A DNA stretch of 51,120 nt, from contig JAHBMJ010000317.1 of NCBI GenBank assembly GCA_018398765.1, positions 1-51,120 on the forward strand, given 5' to 3'. Made by a program: the position numbers and the translations under genes. Shown piece by piece: positions 9,834-19,622 of the stretch; position 1 is the stretch's first letter; each line of letters opens with the position of its first letter. Origin of the DNA: Chromera velia. Its lineage: Eukaryota; Sar; Chromeraceae. The notes beneath the pieces were generated by a model. That model was not told where the DNA came from. It did no database searches and saw only the letters and a program-made list of their open reading frames with translations.

Positions 9834-11819
9834 TCATGTGACAAAGTCTAGGACAAAGTGAGCAGGAAATTGGTCAACCTCAAACGCGTCAAAAGAAAAA
9901 CCTGGGTCAGAATTTAAGACGAAAGGATGGTCTGAGGGGAGACCAACTTTGCGAGGCCATCGGGGACAGGTTTTCCCCAACAGCGATGGTTCGCTCCCCC
10001 CCCCTCTGTCTGCACGACCGTCCCTGACTCCATCCCGACATTCCCAATCCACCTCACCCGTTCCCTCATCTTCCTCTGATCCCCTCTCCAGGACTGAGAC
10101 GGAAGAAAGAGGACGTCCGGAGAGGCCTCCTTGTAGGGAGAAGGTTCTCTTGGCCTTTTGGTAGTGCTCTCCCAAATTCTTTAGCGCCATGTACGTGAAA
10201 CGATTTGATGAACCTTCTTGAGAAGAAAAGTTGCCCCCGTCTAATCCGACCTTTTGGCTTTCAGTCCCTGTGGGTTGCAAAAAGTCTGTCCCTGTGGGGG
10301 TGTCCGTTGGATCGGCAATGCAGCCTCTTGCCCTCTTCAACAGACGGTCTTCTTCTTTCTCTGGAGCACAATCAGATGCTCCTACATCACCCCTGTCAAC
10401 ATCCCCATCCTCGTGTTTCCTCTTCCCAGACACCCGAGACAAGTCCGGAGACGACTGTCGACCCAAGCCTGAGGGAAGATGAGGACTGTTCTTTTCTGAA
10501 GGTGTAAGTGCAGAGAGGATGAGTGTAGCCAGACGGGCAGTGAAGGCTTTAGAGACCATCGGGGCGTGGGGGGGGAGGACGGGGGTGGTGGTGGGAGGAA
10601 AAGGGGAAGCATTGAGGAGAGAGGAGACGGGGACCCCCTCGGTGTCCTTGGATTTGGCTGTCTTCTCTCTTTGATTGGCCGAAACAGCCCACTTTCCATT
10701 CACCCCTTGCTCCTGCTGTGTTTTCTCCTTCTTTGCTTTGCCTCCCTTGACCCCGTGCCGCCTGCCCGTTTGGGAGACGATGAAATCAGCTAGTGCAAAA
10801 CGGCAGCAAGGAGACGCGATTGCAGAGGAGGCAGTCAGCCAGACAATTGAAGTCCCGGCAGCAGGTGAGGGAGAAGACTGAGGAGGGGGAAACCCACTTC
10901 CCTTCTCTCTTTCCCCTATCCCCCCTTGTTCATCTGTAGCCATGAACGCAGAAGCATCCACATAATCCACATGCTTCTCTTCCTTGGCCCTCTTTCCTCC
11001 CCGGCCAAGTGGAGGACAGGCTTCCGACGCCATCGCTTCTCTTGAACGAGGAAACACCACTGAAGTTCGCGCAATGCGCACAGACCGTGTCTCGGAGGGC
11101 ACCTCAGTTCTCGGGACGAGACACTCCTTCGCTAACTTGCTGTCAAAAACAGCGCCCCCAATCACGAGAGTGGAGATGGGTACTGACGACTCAGCAGAAC
11201 AGAAGCTTCCCTCTCCAGGCGAAGACACGATCCTGCACAAGCACACGAGCATGTGCGTTCGTCAAGCAGACTGTTCTTTTGTCTCTCCACTTGGTTGATG
11301 AAAAAGGTGGTTCCAGACCCATACTGGCCGAGGGGGGTCCTACAGACATGATTTTGCCATCTCACCCCTCCCACTAATCGAAAAAAGCAAACAAGCATGT
11401 GTGGCAAGCTGCACAAGTCACAGACAAAAGAACTCAATTAGAGAAACAAACCTGCCCGCCTACCTGCAGAACACCCCATAAGACCGGAGTCCCCGCTCCA
11501 ACTCGACAATTGCCTGTTCACTTCCCTCTCCTCCTCTTCGGAATGTTTTACGTGTCGTCCTTTCTGCCCTCCGGCTTCTTGAGACCCTCAAAGCCAGTCT
11601 CCTTCCAAGCACTCCCGACAGAATGCCGCCCTGCCAGCCCAGACCGCCCCACCTCCTCAGCTTGTCAGAGCAGCTGAAGGAGACGGTCCGTCTCCTCGGA
11701 GGAAGGTCCGACCTCCCCGCCTTCCAACGGAGACGGCCTCGACCGTGGAAGTTGCCCCCTTCTTCTCTCTGCATACACGCACAGGCACGCATGCAGGAGG
11801 CAAGCGGCATGCATGAGAG

Positions 11820-11876
<57 letters not shown>

Positions 11877-13441
11877 AGAGGGGGGNNNNNNNNNNNNNNN
11901 NNNNNNNNNNNNNNNNNNNNNNNNNNNNNNNNNNNNNNNNNNNNNNNNNNNNNNNNNNNNNNNNNNNNNNNNNNNNNNNNNNNNNNNNNNNNNNNNNNNN
12001 NNNNNNNNNNNNNNNNNNNNNNNNNNNNNNNNNNNNNNNNNNNNNNNNNNNNNNNNNNNNNNNNNNNNNNNNNNNNNNNNNNNNNNNNNNNNNNNNNNNN
12101 NNNNNNNNNNNNNNNNNNNNNNNNNNNNNNNNNNNNNNNNNNNNNNNNNNNNNNNNNNNNNNNNNNNNNNNNNNNNNNNNNNNNNNNNNNNNNNNNNNNN
12201 NNNNNNNNNNNNNNNNNNNNNNNNNNNNNNNNNNGGGGGGGGGGGGGACGAACACTACATGCAGGAGAGTTGAAGAACAAAGGAGCGAAGCAATTCACGA
12301 TTCACGGTAGGACCAAGAACGTGTATTTCAGCAAACGATCAAAACGCGCCTGCGGGTGTGTGGGCATGCGTGCGACTCGCCTCTCAGGGAGATCGTGCAA
12401 ACAAACGGCAAGCAAATGAACGGAGAAACAGGAAGGAAGAGGAAAAAAAAAAAACGGCAACCGACCGGGTCTTCTTCCTCTCCAAATGCCACCTTTGCTC
12501 CCGTTCTCCAGACGTCTTCTTCTCTTCCTGACCCCCGTCCCTTTTCTCTACCTTTTTCCTCAGTTCTTCTCTCCACACCTTTTTTGCCTTCAGATACTTC
12601 CATCTTGCCTCTTTCTCTGTCTCGTCCCTCTGTGTCTTCTTCTGACTCCCTTCCTTCACCCGTCTCCCCCACCCCACCCGCCAAGAATCCATCTCCTTCT
12701 CCCGACTCTCTTTTTGGATCTCTACCCGGACTCCCCTCCCCCTCTTTCGCTCTCCCTGTTCCTTTGTTCCTTCCACTCACCCCCCTCCCTCCCTGCACCT
12801 CCCCAGCACACAGAGACAGAGACAGAGACGACTGCACAAACGACGGCTCCACCAGAGGAAGGGGAACGAGGGCAGCCTCCCCACAGGGCACCTGCATGAG
12901 GAGGAGGAAGGAAAGTGAAGTGAAGCAAGGAAGCCACGAACAGAGAGATGGACAAAAAGAAAGCTACAGGACAGAGAAAGTCGAGGTGAACAATATACTC
13001 CCGTATTCCGATATCCATCCATATGTGCCCTTCTGTGTGTACGATCCTTTTGCCGAAGATTCGACAGCTTGTCTCTTCTCTTGTGGACAGATCGATGCCG
13101 AGTGAGGAAGCCGAAGCCGAAACGTTTGACGGAGAACCAAAAGGAACAGATGATGAAAAATGCTGTGAATGCAGGAAGGCTGATTCTGCATTCTTCCTCA
13201 TCTCCTTTCTTCACTGACCTGAGAGACGTAGAAGTGAAGCCTGACGTCTTTCCTCAAACGGAGACGGAAGGAAAGGGAACTGAACAGGGACACGAGATCA
13301 TCTGAAGAGTCTGCACAGGGGAGGGAAAAGGACGAAAAAGAAGAAGAAGAACCGCCCCCTTTTTCCTGTGGAGAGACCTCTCCCCTTTCTGGTCTTTCTG
13401 TCTCTAGTCCGTCTACACCCATCAACATTTCCTCATCTGCC

Positions 13442-13476
<35 letters not shown>

Positions 13477-15479
13477 ACAGAGGGCAGAGGCCTCTCCAGA
13501 ACCACCTCGAGGAGAGGAAGAGGAGGGAGAGGACTGGTCTCTGGAACGGCAACTGAAGAAGCGGCTCTGGATGATGGAGCGCAATCTGCCCCTGTGCCTC
13601 CTTTGCTTCCCACCCCAGGTCCGATTTTGGAGACAAAAGTCTTCAGAAGAGCGGCAACACTGTCTAAGGTGGGACAATTCGCATGATAAGATGATGATGA
13701 GGACGAAATTCCCTGTGTTCCTTCCCCTCCCTTTTCTGCCCCACCCTGCTGCTCTACAGGGCAGAAGTCAGCTTCCATCCCTCCCTTCATGGACGCAGAT
13801 GAAGAAGCAACGGCAGCAGCACATGCTGTCGCTGTGTCTTCCTCGCCCCCTCCTTCCTCATGCTCTCCCTCCCTCTTCCTCTTCTCCTCAATTTCCCCCG
13901 TCGCCTTCGACAAACACCCCACAATCCCACCAACTTCCCTCCACAAGTGCCTGCAGAAAGGCAGGCGCGCAGGCGGGCATGGAGGCATGCGGCTGGAGCT
14001 TATCTTGTCGAGATCTTCGAGACATGACAGAAGTCTGTGAATGAATGTCAGCAAAGGGCCCACAGGGGGGGGGGAATCCGGAGAGTTGGAGAGAGAGGCT
14101 TTGACAAACAAATGGACACAGAAACGAAGTCTCAAAGCGCATCCCGAGAAATTCGAAGAACCCTTTCTGTATGTTCCACTCAAAATGAAAAAAACGGGTG
14201 CACGCGTTCACACTGCCTGCCTGCCTGCCTGACTTCTGCACCCACTCACTGACTCACTGACAGTCTGAGGGCCCTCCTGGTGAGGACCTCTGCATGGCAG
14301 TCGTGCACAACGGAGCCGTCTGGGAGAATTCGGTCAAGGCCTGTCTGCACGCAGAGGGAGATGCATGAGAGTGAGGGAACGGCGAGGTGGAAGGGTAGAC
14401 AGATGAATTGAGAAAAGAATCTATTTGGGGAGGGAAGGAATGAAGAGGGAGGCGAATTGTTCAGTCACTTGCTCAAGAGGCCTTCTCGGCGTTCTCTCGA
14501 GTGTGAAGAAAGACTTTCCTTCCACTGCGTCCCATTCAGTGATGACTCTCCGGGTTGAAAGCATTGTGACAATTCGGATGATCTCTTTTTCTCGGGACAA
14601 CAAAGGGCACATCAGAGTCAGAGAAAAAACGGCAGAGTGAAGACGCGAAATGCCGCAACACAACAGCAGAAGAGAAAGTTGACAGAACGCAGTCGCTCCT
14701 CTCTCGTTCAACTGAGTGTCAACGTCAGCATACGTACACATTTTGTTCCAGTGGCGAGACAGACAACCTCCATATTACATGTCGCGACCCTCTTTCCTCT
14801 CTTCCCTGAAGTCGCAACGCCCTCCTGCCGGATGCCTGTGTCGGTGCAAGTGCATGCAACAACGCCCGCCACACATGTCCACTCTTGCCCTGCAAGAGAA
14901 CAAGAAGAACAGCAGACAGCCCCACTCTGGTGTCTCTCTCTGTATGGGCAAGACACCCGCCAGCAGTCAGATTATGCCTGATCGTTCTGTTCCTGCGAAG
15001 TGAAAGGGGGCCAATCACTAAAATCGCCCAGACCGGGAAAGAGAAACTGAGACGAATGAAATGCTCTTAAACTGAAGGGTAACCCAGCAAGTCAGTCGAC
15101 AAACGATATCCAAACAGTGAAATCGAGAAACAAGCCTAAATGAAAGAAAACGAGTACCTCGTTCAGCCAATTGTTCGTCAAGTAGAAACCTTCGGTGGGT
15201 GGGGTCAACGAATCAATTGATATATACATAAGAGAACTCTGTGTACAGTCTGCATGTCTGCCCGCCTGTCAGTCAGTTTCCCAGCTGCCAAACAGCCTTC
15301 CCCCCTTCCCCGGACATTCACTTGAGAATCCCACCCTGCGGCTTTCCGCGTCCTCCCAGAGCCTCATAGGCCTCGATGACCTTCCTTGCAACTTCATCTG
15401 CAGTGCACCCACAGGGCCCTTCTGAACTGCCGTCTCCGTCTCCGTCTCTCTTCCCGTCTCCCAAGTCTCCCCTTTTCAT
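9834..15479 (-). CDS. ADAT1: ADAT1-type tRNA adenosine deaminase, 7 exons
   Basis: ADAT1 deaminates adenosine 37 of tRNA-Ala to inosine, using zinc. Exons: 15479-15335, 14889-14738, 14344-14262, 14034-13219, 12891-12466, 11768-11464, 11232-9834. The start ATG (15479) opens onto ADEVARKVIEAYEALGGRGK, matching the ADAT1 N terminus, followed by EWTCVAGVV and ATGTKC. Zinc and catalytic residues are visible: CHAEV (near residue 116), VPCGEA (near 402) and SCSDKL (near 574), together with RTGAK and the C-terminal block LGEHYQKAKRTF. PCGEA replaces the usual PCGDA. Phases agree at every junction except inside exon 4, where the two halves lie in different frames on either side of a C34 run. One added base restores the frame. 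The predicted length of about 1,108 residues is twice that of animal ADAT1, because of low-complexity insertions between the zinc motifs. Confidence 0.88.
11822..11885. repeat. (CT)n(AC)n microsatellite ending in poly-G at a gap
   Basis: A run of TC dinucleotides passes into AC dinucleotides and then GAGGGGGG, directly against the first N gap. It lies in ADAT1 intron 5. Confidence 0.9.
11886..12234. other. Assembly gap (N run) flanked by poly-G
   Basis: 349 undetermined bases lie between G runs on both sides. The gap is inside ADAT1 intron 5. Exon 5 (ends 12466) and exon 6 (starts 11768) join in phase without any missing exon, so the gap probably holds no coding sequence. Confidence 0.95.
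13443..13476. repeat. C34 homopolymer inside ADAT1 exon 4
   Basis: 34 consecutive C, read as poly-Gly on the minus strand. The reading frame upstream (through VLERPLPSVGG) and downstream (GEADEEMLMGVDG... to FYVSQ) are offset. A tract of 35 or 32 would fuse them. Either the assembled length is wrong or the allele is frameshifted. Confidence 0.9.
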
Positions 15480-16121
15480 GGGGACGTTGAGAACTGCTTC
15501 GTTTCAGTCAGATCCATGGAATCGTTTCTCACCTCCTTGAACCACGCAGACTATCAGTGAGAGGGGATAAGACAACCCGACACGTTGTGGAAGAGGTCAG
15601 GATTTCTATCTGCACGAACCTATATATTCATCCTTTCTAATTCGCAATTTGGTAACAGAAATTGTCCAAAGCGATGTCAGATCTCCTCTTCTGTTCAGAA
15701 GTGCATAAGACAGCCTTCGGCTCACTTCTTCTCACTTGTGACCACGCGTAGACGGTCAATTTCCATCGATATTCTGGTGAATAAGTGTTCTGAGAGTCCT
15801 GAGATGTCCTGAGAGATACTGCATGCATGAGTCTGCATGCATGCCGGAGCCCCTCATCGCGCGGGCATGCAGTGCATGGGTCCAATGTGTGTATGCATGG
15901 GCCCTCGTGGGCCCGCAGGCGAGCCACACCGGAGACAGACAAGTATACAGGTCGACTTCATCCCGGCCGGCTCCACCGTTTCTCGTCATTCTTTCATGCA
16001 CAGAAGACCCTTGTAGCAACACGGGTGTAAAAGTCGTGAGAGAGGAGCACCTGCACTCAAACCAGGATCCTGGCCGATTGAGCTCTTCTACTGCACTTCG
16101 GGGGAGACGGGAGAAGAAACG
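15480..16121. promoter_or_regulatory. Divergent intergenic region between ADAT1 and the plastid membrane protein
   Basis: The two start codons face away from each other across 642 bp, so this segment must hold both promoters. It has two close copies of TGCATGCATG (near 15820-15844), followed by GCATGC again near 15866. No TATA-like box stands out. Confidence 0.55.
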
Positions 16122-16853
16122 ATGGGGGTGTTGGGTGCAGTTTCCGCTGCCTTCCTGTTCGTCGTCACAGTTCATTGTAGGGCGAACTCTCACAGTCCGG
16201 GTTTTCTGTGCAGGCCCTTTCAAAGCCATGTCTCTCGGGGTAGTCTTCGGTTAAAAGGGCCTCAAAGTTTACGAGACGGCTCGAGACGGCACTTGTTGAC
16301 ATCACTCCCGTCTCTATCACAAAGTAGTCAGAACTCCCCAATTTCTGCGGAGAAGGAAGGCCTGCGTCCACATGTCGCAGCAGTGGGGGAGTTTACCATG
16401 CAAGGTGTGGATTCTCTTTTGGAAAGAGCTCAAAGGGTGTGGAGAGAAAGAGGGGGCGCCTTTCTTATACTCGCTGTGGTTCTGAGCGTGTCTCTGTTTC
16501 GTCTATGGTGCTCTGTGGGGGGTTCCGTGGTGGGTATCCCTGTAGGCGCGTTGCTTCCCCCCACAGCGGCAGCGTTACCGGGGGAAGAGCTGCTCTTCGA
16601 CTCTAAGTTCCTGTGGTCTCCTCAAACGACTGCGCTGTCTCTAGGGGAACGGATCGGGATGGAGATGACCTTCTTCGCACAAAAGTACAGGACACTGTAC
16701 AATGTGAGGCAGTTCATGACTTTGTTGGTGTCTGTTTCACTGATAACAGGGTTGTATAAATTCGGACTCTCGGCCGTGAAGTTTGTGGAGGCTCAAAACG
16801 AGCAGGTGAAGAGAGACCAAATGGATTTTATGGAAGATGACGACGATATCTGA
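16122..16853 (+). CDS. Plastid-targeted two-pass membrane protein, unknown family
   Basis: A single-exon gene of 243 residues. The start has a hydrophobic signal peptide (MGVLGAVSAAFLFVVTVHCRA, residues 1-21), then a Ser/Arg-rich stretch low in acidic residues up to about residue 75, which looks like a transit peptide. This bipartite leader suggests import into a complex plastid. Two hydrophobic segments follow: AFLILAVVLSVSLFRLWCSV (near 115) and MTLLVSVSLITGLYKFGL (near 200). The C terminus is strongly acidic (MDFMEDDDDI). I do not recognise the family, so no function is proposed. The gene is divergent from ADAT1. Confidence 0.7.
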   Translation: MGVLGAVSAAFLFVVTVHCRANSHSPGFLCRPFQSHVSRGSLRLKGPQSLRDGSRRHLLTSLPSLSQSSQNSPISAEKEGLRPHVAAVGEFTMQGVDSLLERAQRVWRERGGAFLILAVVLSVSLFRLWCSVGGSVVGIPVGALLPPTAAALPGEELLFDSKFLWSPQTTALSLGERIGMEMTFFAQKYRTLYNVRQFMTLLVSVSLITGLYKFGLSAVKFVEAQNEQVKRDQMDFMEDDDDI

Positions 16854-16974
16854 TTGGGTGTCGGGGTGAAACGGAGACGTGGAACAGATTGGGAATGGAA
16901 ACATGCGACAGAGTGATCGACTACCACAAAACTGATATGGAAAATAGTTTATTTATCTTTGCTCTGCGCAGCTC

Positions 16975-17905
16975 TTTTGTGCTCTTCCCTCCTCTAGTCT
17001 TTCCTTCTTTTTTTCCCTCTCTCTTTCTCTTCTCTTCCCTAACCTTCCCTTCCCTTCCCTTCCCTTCCGTTCACTTCCCTTGTTTTCTCTTCCTTCTCTT
17101 GCGCTCCCTCCCCTCCCCTTCCCTTCCCTTGTTTTTTCTTCCTTCTCTTGCACTCCCTCCCCTTCCCTTCCCTTCCCTGCCCTTGTTTTCTCTTCCTTCT
17201 CTTGCACTCCCTCCCCTTCCCTAGCTTCCTTTCCATTCTTCCTCTCTTGTCTTTTTTTCCTCTTCTCTTCCCTTCGTTCCCGCCTTCTTGCTGGTTCTCT
17301 CATTTTCACCTCTGGGTTTCTCTCTTCTCACCCCCCTTCTCTCCTACGTCATCATCTTCCTTTCTTTCCTGTTCGGCTGTACTTTTTTGTGTTCTCCTCT
17401 CTCCCTCTCCTCTCCTCTTCTCTCGTGTACATTCTGTCCTCTTGTCTGCTGTTCTCCACCCCCTTCGACTCTTTCCTCTTTTCTTTTGCCCTCTCGGACC
17501 TTCGTTCTATTCTTTTCTCCTGTCCCCCGTTCTCTTTCCTTTCTATTCTTTCCCTTCCCTTCCCTTCGTCTTCTCTCCTCTCCTTATCTCTTCTCTTCTC
17601 TTCTCTTCTCTTTTCTTTTCTTCTCTTCTCAGCTGCTCTCTTGTCTGCCTTCCTATTCTTTTCTCGTCTCTCGTTTCTTCTTTCCTCCTCGCTTCCTAGA
17701 TCGCCTCTCTGCTCCTCTTCCCTCTTCTCCCCTCGTCTCCTCCGTCCTCTCCTCCTCTCTCCTGCGCCTCTCTCTCGTCTCCTCCACTCTACTTTTAGTA
17801 CTTTACTCTCTTCTCTTCCCTTCTCTTCATTCTCCTCTCCTGATTTCTCCGAATCAAGTTTCCTGTCAGGCTCTTCTCTTCTTCTCTTTTCAAGTTTCCC
17901 ATTCC
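16975..17905. repeat. About 0.9-kb polypyrimidine/polypurine tract
   Basis: The plus strand is almost only C and T, built from variants of CTTCC, CTTCTC and CCTCCC. Subrepeats include TTGCACTCCCTCCCCTTCCC-like units near 17100-17215. It begins about 120 bp after the stop codon of the plastid membrane protein. Long open frames here come from the lack of purines and are not genes. Confidence 0.9.
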
Positions 17906-19622
17906 TTCAAGTTGTTTCGCAAGTTGTCCGTTTGTGTTCGTTTCGATGTATATTATTCTAACTACTTTCGAATCAAAGTTTCGATCATTTTCATTACTTT
18001 TTAAATCCTTTTTAAATTCACTAACTCTTTGACAGTATTTTTTTCCCGTGTATACTAGCGTGCATGTATATAGGTTGGCTAGGAACTTAGCCTACAGGTT
18101 TAATTTTTTTTAATACTGTTTATTGATTGTGTCTAGGATTTCCAGTGTTCAGTGCTGGTATAAGGAACGTATAGCAGCAGCTAAAACTATAACCAGAGAA
18201 TATCATCATATCATGAGATTGAGATAAAAAAATGTACGTTGAATCAAAAACATAACGTAACGTTGTGTATTATGTGTAATCGTCGCTGGACTGAGCGGAC
18301 TCTATCACACCCCCTGTTAATAGCAATCATATAGCCAGTAAAACTTAGAATGTTTAACATTCATGATATAAAAAATAACTGAATTTAAACTTACGCAAAT
18401 CTATAGAGATAGGGGACATTTTTTTAGTATGAGTTTCTAGCAGCGTTGCCTTATAAGACTTAACTTAAATATAGTTAAATTTACAACTATGGGGGTGTTA
18501 AATCTCTAAACTAGTCTCTTAAAAAAAAATATAGCTACAGATGGTCCTAGACATGGTCCGGTCCCTATAAACTTTAATTTAAGTGTGGGACTTGTCATAT
18601 TAACTTTAGATACTACTAAAGACCAGCCTAGTCACCAGCTAGGTTACTAGCCTTATACTGACAGCATGATGCAAAGATTTTACGAATTCTCACTTTCACG
18701 CATCTCCAGTTGAAGTGTGGATGTCTTTCTTTGATCAACCCACCGCCTCATTGCTCCAAGGACATCAATGCTCCCCCCTTTTCAGTTCCTCCTCTGCGTG
18801 TTTCAATTTGTTTTTGCGCCATCTCAGCCGACCGCCTTCTGAAGGCAGGCTGAGAGTGCATTCCCTCCAGAAACTCAACCGATCCCTGCACGACTGCCTG
18901 CACTGACTGCCCCTGCTGGCGATTTACGATTTCGTGTTTCCTCCACGCAGTCTGCCATGATGCTTTCCCTTCCCCCTCTCTCCCTCATGAAAGAAGCTGC
19001 ATGCCATACCGATCTTCTTTCTTCCCTCCATTGCAGAAAGGAAAGAAATGAAGGAACGCACTTCGCGCATCGCGTCGAAATAACGATTTGTCGCTCGTCG
19101 CTGGTTGTTTGACAGCCGGACTGTGGGGGGTGTTAGTGAACTGAGTGAATACTGTGGTATCATGTGCATGCACGCGTGGCATACAGATGGATGAAAAGGT
19201 ACGTCGGGGAATTCTTGTCGGATAAATAGAACGACCACATGAATGTCGGACAGCGTTTGCCCCCTCCAAAAAACTTTTTTTTTTTCTCCCATCCAGCAAC
19301 TCCCGCATAAGCTTCCATCCCGCTCTACCGCTCTCACGTCTCCTTTTCTTTTCTTTCCTTTCTCTTCATCGCTTGTGATTTTTCATTCGGGGTCCTTCCA
19401 CTTCCATCCTTCCAAGTTTGAACCCTGCCACCAATCAAATTTCCCGTCTCCCGACTTGTAATTTCCCCCCCTCTTGTCCCGCCTCCCATTGGCTTCGAGC
19501 ATCTCACACACTCACGCAGTCTTTCTCCTTCACTCACTCCATGCACTTAAGACGAAATGAAAAAGAACCAAAGAAAAGAAGGAAAACAACGGACAGACAG
19601 ACGGAGACCAACAGTTCGTCGG
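17906..19622. other. Spacer without a convincing gene
   Basis: The part 18000-18690 is AT-rich. The part 18690-19622 is more balanced and lies downstream of the EF-hand gene stop, so it may hold that gene's 3' untranslated region. A 137-codon minus frame (18924-19337) has no recognisable motif. Confidence 0.5.

Noticed and set aside
11162..11437. Minus-strand frame with GQYGSGTTFF, which looked like a P-loop exon
   Set aside because: It lies in ADAT1 intron 6. Exon 6 (donor GCAG|GTAGGC) and exon 7 join in phase and match the ADAT1 family without it.
12356..13105. 249-codon Ser/Pro-rich plus-strand frame
   Set aside because: It is the complement of ADAT1 exon 5 and flanking intron. The minus strand carries the PCG and RTGAK motifs.
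14421..14741. Minus-strand frame that looked coding (REKEIIRIVTMLSTRRV...)
   Set aside because: Exons 2 and 3 of ADAT1 join directly (GTKC then TGLDRILPDG), so this stretch is intron.
17080..18004. Long Ser/Leu/Phe-rich frames on the plus strand, with Lys/Arg/Glu-rich ones opposite
   Set aside because: They are by-products of the nearly pure pyrimidine tract, which lacks stop codons in all frames.
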